Shown: positions 32,558 to 41,519, counted from the first letter of the stretch. The stretch: DNA of 64,000 nt from Gracilibacillus caseinilyticus (GCF_022919115.1 NZ_CP095072.1:930001-994000), one strand, 5' to 3'. Made by a program: numbers and translations. Notes: generated from the letters alone by a model not told the origin.

Positions 32558-33580
32558 TTAGTTTAAGTAGTACTTCGCATTTCCTTTTGTTACGATTTCC
32601 AGTTTTACTATATGACTTTCTTTAACAGGCAATTTATTTAACATTAAATAATTAAAAGCAAGTCGGACTGCTAAACTTCCTTGATAAGTTGGATCTTGAC
32701 AGATAGTGGCCATCACGATATCTTCATGTAAGCTATCATATATCGCATTACTCATATCGTGTCCGATTAAGACTGGTTTGTCCGTTAACTGTTTAACCTG
32801 CTGTGCAACCTCAGCTAAGGAACCGCACGCTACATAAACACTATCCACATCCGCTAAATTCTTCTTAATTTCTGTAAGTGATTGCTCCATAGATTGATTG
32901 TCTAAGCGAAGCAGCTTCACTGCATCAACCTCTTGATGTTCGAGTGCAAATGCTTCAAATCCTCTTCTCTTCTGTTGCATCTGATACGTATTTGCTTCGT
33001 CTGTGATGATGGCAAATCTTTTTGAATTTCCGGTAAAATGGACAGAAAGTTCTGCCGCCAGCCTTCCTGCATCATAATAATCCGCACCAACATGTGAAAT
33101 TCTACCGCTTGATGGCGAATCATTATTAAACGTAAAAATAGGGAAATCATTGTTTATCCCTGATTCAATAATGCTGGTTAGTGGTACCCCATCTGTCGGA
33201 CAAATAACCAGTCCATCATATGCTTCAGATTGAATGATGGTTTGAACCACTTCCATTTGTTTTTCAATCGTGTGCGGGGTTTTTCGTATATCGATGTGAA
33301 ACCCATAATCCTTAAAATCTTCTAATGCCGCATGAATTCCCATCTCAATCTCTTTCCAGAAATACTCCGGATATTCAGGAAATACAAATGCTACGTTGAC
33401 TAATTTTTTTCGGGCCAGAAAGCTTGCTGATTTATTAGGCGTATAATTGAGCTCCTTTGCCTTTGCTAACACTTTGTTAACTGTTTTAGGACTAACACCT
33501 CCTCTGTTATGTAAAACCCTGTCGACAGTAGCTGGCGACATATTCAGTTGTTCTGCGATTGTTTTCGCGGTTATTCTCAT
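32558..33580 (-). CDS. LacI-family transcriptional regulator
   Basis: This 340-residue regulator has the N-terminal helix-turn-helix TAKTIAEQLNMSPATVDRVL followed by RGGVSPKTVNKVL and a periplasmic-binding-type sugar domain (about 62-340), here with VICPTDGVPL and IFTFNNDSP. Two identical palindromes, one at its own promoter region and one at the adjacent sugar operon, imply autoregulation and control of the xyloside cluster. The inducer is probably the imported sugar. Confidence 0.92.
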   Translation of the reverse strand: MRITAKTIAEQLNMSPATVDRVLHNRGGVSPKTVNKVLAKAKELNYTPNKSASFLARKKLVNVAFVFPEYPEYFWKEIEMGIHAALEDFKDYGFHIDIRKTPHTIEKQMEVVQTIIQSEAYDGLVICPTDGVPLTSIIESGINNDFPIFTFNNDSPSSGRISHVGADYYDAGRLAAELSVHFTGNSKRFAIITDEANTYQMQQKRRGFEAFALEHQEVDAVKLLRLDNQSMEQSLTEIKKNLADVDSVYVACGSLAEVAQQVKQLTDKPVLIGHDMSNAIYDSLHEDIVMATICQDPTYQGSLAVRLAFNYLMLNKLPVKESHIVKLEIVTKGNAKYYLN

Positions 33581-33620
33581 TCTCTTCCCTCACTGATTAC
33601 TTCATTTGTTAACCTCTCGG

Positions 33621-33640
33621 AATGATGAACGTTCATCATT
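33621..33640. promoter_or_regulatory. LacI-family operator O2 (perfect 20-bp palindrome)
   Basis: The same ATGATGAACGTTCATCAT core, extended by one base on each side, lies about 40 bases downstream of the regulator's -10 element, a repressing position. Confidence 0.85.
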
Positions 33641-33652
33641 TTTATTCAAAAA

Positions 33653-33666
33653 ATAAAACGGTTTCA
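33653..33666 (-). promoter_or_regulatory. cre-like site before the LacI regulator
   Basis: The - strand reads TGAAACCGTTTTAT, with a central CG and 12 of 14 consensus matches. It suggests carbon catabolite control of the regulator gene as well. Confidence 0.45.
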
Positions 33667-33680
33667 ATTGACCTGACTTT

Positions 33681-33709
33681 AGTTTAAGCGTTAAACAATG
33701 TTTTGTCAA
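33681..33709 (-). promoter_or_regulatory. promoter of the LacI regulator gene
   Basis: On the - strand TTGACA, a 17-base spacer and TAAACT. The -35 is perfect. Operator O2 and a cre-like site follow downstream. Confidence 0.75.
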
Positions 33710-33944
33710 CCATTAGATAAACCTTGCTAATTTTTACTCCCTGTTGGACGCTGGGCTTTTGCTAATAAAAAGTAACAACAAAATACCAAATGTAACGGAA
33801 GAATACTGCGAAGGAATGAGATCATGTTGGCATACGTTTGGTGGCGGGGAATACAACCAGCCACCCCCGTGGAGCATCACTGAATTTATTGCTACTTCTA
33901 TTTTGCCTTGGGCAGAGAAAGTACACTTCAAAGCGATATGCTGG

Positions 33945-34170
33945 CTTTCGGGTCTTCTATAGATACAAATCTTCGGATGGGGTCTCGACTTTTGGTTCCT
34001 TTCAGTCCCTTTGTAAACAAATCTCCGGATAGGATCTCCTCTTTTGGTCCCTTTCTCACTAAACGATACAAATCTTTGGTGACTGCTCCCCACTTTTGGT
34101 CCCTTTCTCGCTATACGATACAAATCTAGTGACACCACTTTCTACTTTTGGCTCCTTTTCTTATCTCGCT
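33945..34170. repeat. 52-bp tandem repeat (intergenic minisatellite)
   Basis: Units starting CTTTTGG(T/C)(T/C)CC begin at 33989, 34041, 34093 and 34145, exactly 52 bases apart, with a more diverged unit near 33945. Each has a conserved GATACAAATCT block. Open frames of 60-134 residues on both strands exist here only because the unit is stop-poor, and I do not call them genes. The gap 33710-33944 shows nothing else. Confidence 0.8.
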
Positions 34171-34206
34171 AATGAGAGTGATTATATACTTTTCATTCGT
34201 ATCTAG

Positions 34207-34252
34207 AAAAACTTCGGCACTCGCTATAAGACGAGGCGAGTGCCGAAGTTTT
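34207..34252. terminator. 17-bp hairpin, probable bidirectional terminator
   Basis: AAAACTTCGGCACTCGC pairs perfectly with its complement around an 11-base loop. T-runs occur on both sides. On the - strand it lies 40 bases past the DJ-1-like gene, which it probably terminates. Confidence 0.8.
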
Positions 34253-34291
34253 CTCATGCTAATTCTCTTTTATCACACGTTCTTGCTTCAG

Positions 34292-34804
34292 TTATGGTAA
34301 CAGTTTAATCGATTCTTCAATAAACGCTGGTAAATCATCAGGCTGGCGGCTTGTTACGAGTTGGTTCTGACAAACTACTACTTCTTTGTCCTGGACTTTT
34401 GCGCCCGCGTATTCTAAGTCTACCTGAATTGATTTAAAGCCTGTTACGCCGCGACCTTCTAATGATTTCGCCGTGATTAACAGTTGCGGACCGTGACATA
34501 TTGCAAATACAGGTTTCATCTCTTCCATAAAGTGCTTCGCAAAGGTAACAAAGCGATCATCCGCTCGGAGTATATCCGGGGAGAAACCGCCTGGAATGAA
34601 CAACGCATCAAACGATTCAGGTGATACGTCGTCAATACCATAATCGATCGTTACCGTTGCATCTCCTTGTTTTCCAGTTACTTTCTTCCCATTTTCTTTT
34701 TCGATTGTAATAACTTCATGCCCAGCTTCTTTAAACTCTTTCGCTGGATCCGTATATTCCACATCTTCAAACATATCTGTTATAACTGTTGCAATTTTTG
34801 CCAT
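34292..34804 (-). CDS. DJ-1/PfpI family protein (general stress protein 18-like)
   Basis: A 170-residue single-domain protein of the DJ-1/PfpI superfamily with the nucleophile elbow AICHGPQLL (Cys 103), PGGFSPDILR and an N-terminal Glu region. Relatives act as deglycases or proteases, or serve in general stress resistance. GGGAGGTAATAAAG precedes the ATG. It stands as a single gene with its own terminator. Confidence 0.9.
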   Translation of the reverse strand: MAKIATVITDMFEDVEYTDPAKEFKEAGHEVITIEKENGKKVTGKQGDATVTIDYGIDDVSPESFDALFIPGGFSPDILRADDRFVTFAKHFMEEMKPVFAICHGPQLLITAKSLEGRGVTGFKSIQVDLEYAGAKVQDKEVVVCQNQLVTSRQPDDLPAFIEESIKLLP

Positions 34805-34879
34805 CTTTATTACCTCCCATTTATTGTCTCTCTATTCATTCCTTACCACGTGTATTAGAATCATAAACATGAGCAAGTT

Positions 34880-36049
34880 CTATTTAATAGAAGGTGCTGA
34901 TTTCCCCTCCTGTTGCTTATGCTTCTCTTTTGATTCTTTTATAAGCTCATATCTTTGTCTTTGTCGATAGCCATATGTTCCAGATAGCACAACTTCTTCT
35001 TTCTCCAGACTGGAACCAAGTGCACCAATGAAGGTAGAAACATTAGTGGCCATCCATGCTATCAGGAAATAATGACGAAAATCACCTTCTCCCGATAATT
35101 GAGCCTGCAGTACATCCATTGGAATTAATAGAAATACAGCTAATAAAAAACCACCATACAGTACAAAGTAATAAATCACAATTGTCGTTAATAACGTAAG
35201 GAAAGTGGTGCAATTATATAGTCTTCTTAAATACGTACTATAATTATCATGAGGCCTTTCCCATAACTTATGGGAAATAATAATCCATAATACTAATGAA
35301 GTGATTGCCATCACTGATATGAGCAACATCCGACCTATTCCATAACTGCCACCTAGTTTCCATAAAGTTGGAAAAACTAGTGCATAAATTCCTGTGGTAA
35401 AAGCAACCATCAACACTTTCATAAAAGACGGGAAAAGTAACCAAGGACGATTGGCCCTTACCATACCGGTGATCATACGTAGACCTGCTCTAAATCTTGA
35501 ATCAACTATGAAACGGACACCCATGTTCTCATCATCTATTTCCGTCGTTTCTTTTAAAATAGGTGTCATAAAAGTGAGTTTACGCCAGACATTTTTCCAT
35601 TTATTCCGTGAAGCATTCAGACTCCATCTGCCTGGCTCTTTTTGCGTATTTTCACCATTCATTTCTTTGACTAATTGTATAATAGATTCCCTGATTCTCT
35701 TTATTATTGGAAAAGCGCCTATCCCTGGTAAGCTTAGTAATGAAACTTGTTTTTTTTCATTTGCCTCTGCCACAACCAGACTTTTATTCCTGAACAATGG
35801 TAAATCCGTTAAACATACAGCAAAGTCCCAACCTTCTTCTTCTTTCTTTCTATAAAGTGCATTCATTACTTCTTTCGAATGCTCGGTTAAACCAATTAAC
35901 GGATCGGCTGAATATTTAACTTCCCATTCCTGTTCACCATCTAAGTGCTTGTTCAATAACTCAGGAAGACAGTGTTGTAATTTATATTCGATTTTTTCTG
36001 TGTACCACGGCGGGGTAACAAAACCCAACGTACATCTATGTTCTTTCAT
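34880..36049 (-). CDS. uncharacterised membrane protein
   Basis: A 389-residue protein with a soluble N-terminal part (about 1-190), including VCLTDLPLFRNKSLVVAE, and about four membrane segments between 210 and 330. The pattern resembles Firmicute hypothetical proteins with no assigned function. The tail is basic and low in complexity (KESKEKHKQQEGK). It is transcribed alone. I do not recognise a functional family. Confidence 0.7.
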   Translation of the reverse strand: MKEHRCTLGFVTPPWYTEKIEYKLQHCLPELLNKHLDGEQEWEVKYSADPLIGLTEHSKEVMNALYRKKEEEGWDFAVCLTDLPLFRNKSLVVAEANEKKQVSLLSLPGIGAFPIIKRIRESIIQLVKEMNGENTQKEPGRWSLNASRNKWKNVWRKLTFMTPILKETTEIDDENMGVRFIVDSRFRAGLRMITGMVRANRPWLLFPSFMKVLMVAFTTGIYALVFPTLWKLGGSYGIGRMLLISVMAITSLVLWIIISHKLWERPHDNYSTYLRRLYNCTTFLTLLTTIVIYYFVLYGGFLLAVFLLIPMDVLQAQLSGEGDFRHYFLIAWMATNVSTFIGALGSSLEKEEVVLSGTYGYRQRQRYELIKESKEKHKQQEGKSAPSIK

Positions 36050-36307
36050 CTTCCCTTTTGCCCCCTTATCCAGTATCTCCTAACCTAACCACATATAAAA
36101 TGCTTTGTTATAATACTTCTAAAGTAATACCCTATTCCTATTTACATAATCTCATACAATTGGTGGAGAATGATTTTATCACGGTTAGGAAAAGTGACTC
36201 ACCATATGGAAAGGGGCATACATGTATTAATGAAGGTTAGATATAATCACGGTTAGTGGGGGCCTCATTTAAGAATTAACAACATCCAAAGACAATAAAC
36301 TACTTAT

Positions 36308-36844
36308 CTATTTTGTGTACCGATTAGCATAGGAGCTCGCTACAAATGATTCCGGTTTAATTTTGGGTTCAACTCCCATTGATTCGATTCTATTCACCAT
36401 TTCATTTACAAAGGCTCTCGTCTTATTCCGTTCACCGGCACCTATATCGATATGTCCCTCCATTGTGAATTTTGATCCTTGATAGATATGGGGGAGCACG
36501 ATATTAATTAATGTTTCCTTTCGTTCCTCTGTAAACATGGAAACTACTTCTTCTGTCAACGACGTTTCATAAGAAATCCGCTCATGCAAATTCTCCATTT
36601 TTCTATTTACAATATTTTTTCGTATACAGGCCCAAGCCCCCTTATGCTCACGGTAAATGACAATACCCGTAATGAAACGTACATAGTGACAATGTACTTG
36701 AGAGTCTGTCCCAACGATTAAGCGATAGTCACCTTTAGGATCTCTCTCCATAAATCGTTTGATTCGCGTGAATACATCATCAAAGGTCATATCTTTTTCT
36801 TGTAAGTTCTGAAACGTGTAATTATAAACATTTAACCTACTCAT
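36308..36844 (-). CDS. YkuK-family ribonuclease H-like protein
   Basis: A 178-residue protein of the YkuK (DUF458) family, which has an RNase H-like fold. It shows LIVGTDSQVHCHYVRFITGIVIYR (the GTDSQ motif supplies an acidic residue) and HIDIGAGERNKTRAFVNEMV. The biochemical role is not established. It is intact, stands alone, and is the last clear chromosomal gene before the island. Confidence 0.85.
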   Translation of the reverse strand: MSRLNVYNYTFQNLQEKDMTFDDVFTRIKRFMERDPKGDYRLIVGTDSQVHCHYVRFITGIVIYREHKGAWACIRKNIVNRKMENLHERISYETSLTEEVVSMFTEERKETLINIVLPHIYQGSKFTMEGHIDIGAGERNKTRAFVNEMVNRIESMGVEPKIKPESFVASSYANRYTK

Positions 36845-37055
36845 GATTAAAACCTCTTTTTATATAAGATTTTCTTCACTTTTTCTATTTCTATACATTT
36901 TTAACTGTTTATATACTTTATGTAACTGGGTCATTTTTTTGCACTATTATATGTTATTTAGGCTAAGCCTTGGAGAAAACGGATGGATCAGTTCTTTTCA
37001 CCTCTTTCGTTTTAAGCTACTATAGACATAACTAATAAAAAAGTAATGCAAAAAA

Positions 37056-37235
37056 TTGAGAGGAAGCACATTAGTATTATTACAGGACATAAATAAATCA
37101 GAGTGGGTAAAAAGGGAAGATTGGCCAGCTTTATGGGAAGTACCCAATTTTGGAAGGGCATTATGGTTTTTTACAATTGTTTCTATCTTGCTAAATATAG
37201 CACCTATACTTTTAGAACTAAAAGGTAAGAAATAA
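37056..37235 (+). pseudogene. 59-codon open frame with one membrane segment, no good start
   Basis: The frame reads as a soluble KSEWVKREDWPALWEVPNFG segment and then a hydrophobic helix, ALWFFTIVSILLNIAPILL, ending ELKGKK and TAA. The composition looks protein-like rather than random, but the only in-frame start is a TTG without a ribosome site. It may be the tail of a decayed gene. The rest of the gap 36845-37413 shows nothing else. Confidence 0.35.
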
Positions 37236-37413
37236 TTACTTATTGTCACTTCATTTATATAATATGCAATTATTTGTGTAGGTCTTTATGTAAAACGAAC
37301 GGGTGGCGTTAGTTGAGTATGACGATAAGGAATAAAATGGATATTCCATAAATTAAGAAGTTACATTTTCCACCTAATATCAGCATTAAACTTTAACATA
37401 GTTTTTTAGAAAA

Positions 37414-37445
37414 GAAAAAACCCTTCTCGATTTTGAGAAGGGTTT
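37414..37445 (-). terminator. original rplM-rpsI operon terminator, now separated from rpsI
   Basis: On the - strand AACCCTTCTC pairs with GAGAAGGGTT and is followed by TTTTTT. It lies immediately outside the left copy of the rpsI end, where the rpsI terminator would have been before the island inserted (inference). Confidence 0.75.
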
Positions 37446-37460
37446 GGTATTGACTATAAT

Positions 37461-37525
37461 TAACGTTTTGAGAACTGTGGTGCACGACGAGCTTTTTTAA
37501 GACCGTATTTCTTACGCTCTTTAGC
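37461..37525 (-). repeat. left attachment site: duplicate of the rpsI 3' end
   Basis: These 65 bases match 54091-54155, the last codons of rpsI, with only two differences (37511 and 37525). This is the outer core repeat of an island integrated at rpsI. Beyond 37525 the similarity stops. Confidence 0.9.
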
Positions 37526-37628
37526 GCAAGGGTTCTTTTTACATTATATGGAATTATGTAAACCGCTCTAAATCAACGTTTTGTCCCTTTTAGGTTTAAT
37601 GGGATTTTAACCGATTTTACGTAAATGG

Positions 37629-37647
37629 TATTCAAATGGTATTCAAT
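37629..37647 (+). repeat. left arm-type repeat (direct copy at 53998)
   Basis: TATTCAAATGGTATTCAAT is identical to 53998-54016. It is built on two tandem ATGGTATTCAA units (37625-37646), like integrase arm-binding sites of Tn916-type recombinases (inference). Confidence 0.65.
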
Positions 37648-37663
37648 AATGTAATTAAAATAT

Positions 37664-37680
37664 ATACGCTGGCAGGCTAT
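37664..37680 (+). repeat. 17-bp repeat, inverted copy at 52776
   Basis: ATACGCTGGCAGGCTAT occurs here and, inverted, just before the integrase gene. Its location near both element ends suggests a recombination-directionality or regulatory site (inference). Confidence 0.6.
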
Positions 37681-38372
37681 GTACAAGAAATTCTTTGTTC
37701 CAATTTATTGTGTTATATAGCTATACTTTTTTCTTATATAAATTCACTCATCTGACTATAATTTATAAATTATGTAAATTCATTTCTTTCTGATAAACTT
37801 CGAGTTCCCCAGTTATCACAATCAACAACAGCAAATTATTTAGCATTTTGTTCAAACAGCTTTACAATGTTATAGTTCTCTAGACTGAAAGTGTGAATTA
37901 TAAAGCCGAAAAATAAAACAATTGATTTATTACATCATGCTGCCCGTAAAATGAGAGTGTGTAATATCGTTAACGAGAGGTGCGAAAAATGCGGTAAATC
38001 AACGTTTTGGATATTGTTGACTGTAACATCTATAACAGGGATTTACCGCTTTTTATGGGATTTCGTTAGCAAAATGTTAGCATTCTTTTTAAGACTCTTT
38101 AAAATCAGTTGAGTAGATACAGTTACACTTTTTATCAATTATGGAGGGAAAGTTGAATTAATCAATCAAAATAAAGATGCTTAATTTAAATGGATTGTAG
38201 CAATGACTCATGGTAAATTATAAGTGAAGAAATCCAACTATGGTTTATTGTGATTTCTGAACAAAGGATGTATATATGCTCATGCCTAGCGCCCATATGA
38301 GACCCTCAAACTATAATGGATTGAGGGTATTGTAAAATAAAATTACAGCTTTTTTATGAATCAGCTTTCGCT

Positions 38373-38897
38373 CTACTCATTTACGATTATTTCTTTTAAT
38401 AATCCCATCTGCTTAACCACTTCAATATCGTCAATAAAATTTTGCAAACTAACTTTAAACTCATTATTCTCTAAATCTTTTGAGTAACCGCAGCATAAGT
38501 TTAATATGCTGTTTAACTTTTCTCCCGAACCGGCAATAAAAAATGTTGTAAGTATTTGATCATTTTCACTTGCAAGCACAACAACAGTTGCCATTTCTAG
38601 TACATATTCTATATCTTCGTCTGAAATAGTTCTATTCTTCTTTTTTGGGCTGTTAAATTCATAACTATAAATCGAATGAATTTTTCCCTCAAGCAATTCA
38701 AGTATTGCTTTTTTATAGATTACGTAAACGCCCTTAATCAGCTCCATTTCCGGAGCATATGGATCCTCTAAAATGAATTTTATACGATTATCTTCTTTAG
38801 AGATTTCTATTCCTTCAAAATAATATTTTAATATATAATCTACATCCTTAATTTTCTTAGGAGGGAATAATTTCTCTAAATAATGATTTTTTCCCAT
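38373..38897 (-). CDS. hypothetical protein, probable orphan immunity protein
   Basis: A 174-residue soluble acidic protein with no recognised motif. AAAGGATG lies before the ATG at 38897, preferred over an ATG three codons upstream. It directly follows the remnant of a polymorphic-toxin C-terminus on the same strand, the standard place of an immunity gene. It is intact while the toxin is broken, as expected if immunity outlives the toxin. The function is inferred from context only. Confidence 0.5.
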   Translation of the reverse strand: MGKNHYLEKLFPPKKIKDVDYILKYYFEGIEISKEDNRIKFILEDPYAPEMELIKGVYVIYKKAILELLEGKIHSIYSYEFNSPKKKNRTISDEDIEYVLEMATVVVLASENDQILTTFFIAGSGEKLNSILNLCCGYSKDLENNEFKVSLQNFIDDIEVVKQMGLLKEIIVNE

Positions 38898-38929
38898 ACT
38901 ACACATCCTTTATCAATTAAATTAATAAA

Positions 38930-39321
38930 TTACCAGAGTTTTCCCCCACCATAGAATGAATGGGTACCATATTCATAAGGATGATAATGTGCAAACGTAC
39001 GCTTTCCTTTTTTGCTGAATGTGGTGCATCATATCGATATCGTCCAGTTGGGGAAGCACCTTTTGCAATACTAAGTGCGTTTGATGATCCAATACTCCAG
39101 GTATCTACTCCCCTTTTCAACCTAGAAATAGCCTTTGTTTTAGATCTACCTGGTCCAACCCATCTCCCCAAGATTTGATGTTCTCATTGCTTCATAATGC
39201 ACATACCTTTTATTTTTTGTATTGCTATCCGCCACCTTACCAGCTACCCATAAAGCACGTGACTTTAATGAAAGAAGTCCTTTAGCAGCCAAATATATAA
39301 GTGTAGTAGCTCCGAAACCCC
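38930..39321 (-). pseudogene. C-terminal remnant of a polymorphic/secreted toxin
   Basis: Three frames join into one protein-like tail: AAKGLLSLKSRALWVAGKVA and KRYVHYEAMRTSNLG, then RWVGPGRSKTKAISRLKRGV and GASPTGRYRYDAPHS, then GKRTFAHYHPYEYGTHSFYG, ending GGKLW. The first frameshift is at a GGGG run (near 39172) and the second at an A6 run (near 39015). The RYRYDAPH...FAHYHPYEYGTHSFYG ending is typical of toxin C-termini in RHS/LXG-type or prophage-borne polymorphic toxins. The N-terminus is absent. Confidence 0.6.
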
Positions 39322-39671
39322 TATGACTAAAAAAAGGAAATTTCTCTATAAATTATTTTACATTAATAACTTAACAACTCCCATATTTTTTGAAAAAAAT
39401 GTAAAAAAGAGCCCCCTCAACAGATTTATCAACTAATGAGAAGCCTCCAATATAATGCACTATGTTAGCATTTACTATAGACCATTTGAAGCTTACTTTA
39501 CTTCATCTTCCTATTGCATAGTATCGTTGTACTGCGCAGCAAATAATCTTCATTCAAGACGAGCTTCGTTAGTACAATAAAAAAAGGATACCTAGCATTC
39601 CTTCAAATCAGATATTCTAGAGCCAATTTTAAGGTCGTTTTTACAATTACTTGAAGGACACTTATTTTACA
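39322..39671. other. gene-free gap in the island
   Basis: 350 bases of AT-rich sequence with stops in all frames. I see no tRNA, clear hairpin terminator or protein-like frame. Confidence 0.5.
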
Positions 39672-40070
39672 CTAGCACATTTCATTACTATCATTCAGAA
39701 ATTGTGTAAGTGCTTTGATTTTATCTTCCACATTTTTTTGGTGATCTCTTATCCCACTTTGACTTAATATATTCCTTTCTTTTATTAATTCTAGCTCTCT
39801 TTTCTTTCTAGATGCGTAATCGCCATTTTCTTCGATTAAACTAAATTTCAATGTTATACCTGGATTATCAATTGTTTTATCTGTAAAACCAAAATACCCT
39901 GGATTCCTTTTTAACTCATACAGATGTGATGCACATCTTACTAAAACAAAAACTGACTCACCTATATAAAGGACTTCAGATTTGTTATTATGATTAATAC
40001 TAATCTGATAAATACCTGCACCAATCGCTTGAATAAAATCAGCCTGGAAAAATTCAACTTTTATATTCAT
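39672..40070 (-). CDS. GIY-YIG nuclease family protein
   Basis: A 132-residue protein with GIYQISINHN and VLYIGESVFVLVRCASHLYELK, which give the GIY...YIG core and the following arginine. RELELIKERNIL supplies a likely catalytic glutamate. GIY-YIG domains cut DNA in repair, restriction and homing enzymes. GGGGGTAAGG supports the ATG at 40070; an in-frame ATG at 40118 has no ribosome site. No partner gene reveals its role. Confidence 0.75.
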   Translation of the reverse strand: MNIKVEFFQADFIQAIGAGIYQISINHNNKSEVLYIGESVFVLVRCASHLYELKRNPGYFGFTDKTIDNPGITLKFSLIEENGDYASRKKRELELIKERNILSQSGIRDHQKNVEDKIKALTQFLNDSNEMC

Positions 40071-40183
40071 CCTTACCCCCACATTCTTAGACAAATTTCT
40101 AATGTCCCTTTTATACAATTTCCATTTATAGCTATTGCCTTCAAAGTCACTTGCATCTTGATAAAGAGCTATACATATCCACT

Positions 40184-40420
40184 TTATTTATTCATGACTA
40201 CTTCATCAATTTTTTCTAATAATATGATTACATCTTTCACTACGCTCCTGTCAAACTCTTCATCTCTTTCCTCTTCATGTGTACCTTTATTAAGGTATCT
40301 CCAAATGACAGGGTGTATTTTCTCCTTTTCCAACAATGATTCTAATAATGAAACTAACTCTTCATGATTTTCTATTTTTTCTTTCTTAATAAAATTAACT
40401 AGACCATGTGTTGTCGCCAT
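40184..40420 (-). CDS. 78-residue protein, possibly the 3' remnant of a larger gene
   Basis: The frame ends YLNKGTHEEERDEEFDRSVV then KDVIILLEKIDEVV, which looks like the tail of a larger helical protein, perhaps an ATPase of a defence type (weak recognition). The ATG at 40420 has no ribosome site upstream, and the frame overlaps the start of the divergent PLA2-like gene. I suspect a rearrangement junction near 40405-40425 that removed the 5' parts of both genes. Confidence 0.4.
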   Translation of the reverse strand: MATTHGLVNFIKKEKIENHEELVSLLESLLEKEKIHPVIWRYLNKGTHEEERDEEFDRSVVKDVIILLEKIDEVVMNK

Positions 40421-41182
40421 TTATTCAGGAGGTCTACCAGACAATTACCCGATGAAGAAAGCATCTTAAAGAAAGAATTGTTTGATCATGAACATTTCAC
40501 CACCATTTTAGAAAAAGGACAACTAAACAACAGAAAAGCTTCAGATGTTAAACATGTATCTTTTCTTTATTCCAGCGATGAGCAAGATGATAATACTTTT
40601 GAAGTTCAAGAAACTAGCAAAGTATTAGAGTACAGTGATCATTTGAAAGTTATTCTTTCTATTTACGAAGACCTATTAACAGGGAAAAATAGCAGAGGTA
40701 TCAGTCTATGGGAATTTGATGGGCATGAAATGACACATAAAGAATTCCTCAACGGAGAATTAACCTATGAAAACACAGGCGAAATGAAGAGAAATTCTTT
40801 ACAGCACGTAGTGGAGCGATATACAGATCTTCCCGTACGAACAGAAGAACAACAAACGGTACAAGCTGCTTATAACCCTGCTTCCTGTGTGCTTAGTGGA
40901 TCATGCTGTCATTTTGAAAACGTCACCTATGGTTATTGTGGACTTTATTGCGGATACGGGCATTCTAACGGGGGTGCCAATGACGGAAGTGGTATTCAAA
41001 ACGACTTAGACGCATGTTGTTTTTCTCATGATTTTTGTTTATGGAACAATGTACAATCAACGTGTGGCTGTCATGACACATTCCTTGATTGTTCCACTCG
41101 AACTCGGCCGTCTCCTGGTGATTTCACCATAAAAGCAGGTATTGCAGCAGCGAAAGTAGCATCTGGGTGTATTATTATATAA
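40406..41182 (+). CDS. Cys-rich phospholipase A2-like protein, paralogue 1
   Basis: A 258-residue frame with an N-terminal region (about 15-155) related to paralogue 2 by LWEFDGHEM...LNGELTY, then a C-terminal domain with 12 cysteines. The domain has a calcium-loop-like YGYCGLYCGYGHSNGG and the PLA2 catalytic motif DACCFSHDFC (His 208, Asp 209). No Sec signal peptide is visible. The first 15 residues (MCCRHLFRRSTRQLP) have no counterpart in paralogue 2, and a perfect AGGAGGT lies inside the frame at 40427 with no in-frame start after it, so the 5' end is probably rearranged. A terminator follows. Confidence 0.75.
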   Translation: MCCRHLFRRSTRQLPDEESILKKELFDHEHFTTILEKGQLNNRKASDVKHVSFLYSSDEQDDNTFEVQETSKVLEYSDHLKVILSIYEDLLTGKNSRGISLWEFDGHEMTHKEFLNGELTYENTGEMKRNSLQHVVERYTDLPVRTEEQQTVQAAYNPASCVLSGSCCHFENVTYGYCGLYCGYGHSNGGANDGSGIQNDLDACCFSHDFCLWNNVQSTCGCHDTFLDCSTRTRPSPGDFTIKAGIAAAKVASGCIII

Positions 41183-41183
41183 T

Positions 41184-41215
41184 AAAAAAGCATTCTTCTA
41201 TGAGAATGCTTTTTT
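41184..41215 (+). terminator. terminator of PLA2-like paralogue 1
   Basis: A stem AAAAAAGCATTCT / AGAATGCTTTTTT with a 6-base loop starts right after the stop codon. Confidence 0.85.
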
Positions 41216-41384
41216 ACTGCGAAGAAAAAACCTTTCCTGTTGCTCACATCTTAACAGAGAACCCCTAATCTGACACTACTTTCAAAAACCCTAATATAAA
41301 CATATTTACTATTGTAACGAACAACCTCGCTTAAAAAGATACACTATATAATGATACATTAATCGTCTTCATTATTTTCCTGAA

Positions 41385-41519
41385 AATTAATTAACCCAGG
41401 GAACCGCATAAATATAAAACACAAAATGAAACATAAACCTAAAATGATCATCGTATACCTTTTTATCGAGTGAATTATTATTATATTTGTGCAAAACAGG
41501 TATTAATCCCACACCTATA
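41385..41519 (-). pseudogene. decayed duplicate of the 3' end of the 44.0-kb membrane gene
   Basis: This segment is about 90% identical to 44024-44166 and lacks a 9-base stretch (TCTTTTTAT). A 72-residue frame (41387-41605) runs through it but shifts frame relative to the parent, giving GVGLIPVLHKYNNNSLDKK and then a scrambled tail. It is evidence of duplication inside the island. Confidence 0.75.

Larger units (their letters stand above)
37526..38372. other. gene-free left end of the island
   Basis: I see no protein gene here. It holds the arm-type repeats at 37629 and 37664. Two related AAATCAACGTTTTG segments occur near 37569 and 37997, the second inside a palindromic context (GCGGTAAAT...ATTTACCGC, 37991-38049) that may be the relic of another integration site. 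An 8-bp hairpin ACCCTCAA/TTGAGGGT lies at 38302-38328. Confidence 0.4.

Noticed and set aside
33734..34138. A 134-codon frame on the - strand and three shorter frames on the + strand.
   Set aside because: They are produced by the 52-bp tandem repeat, whose length shifts the reading frame at each unit, and have no ribosome sites.
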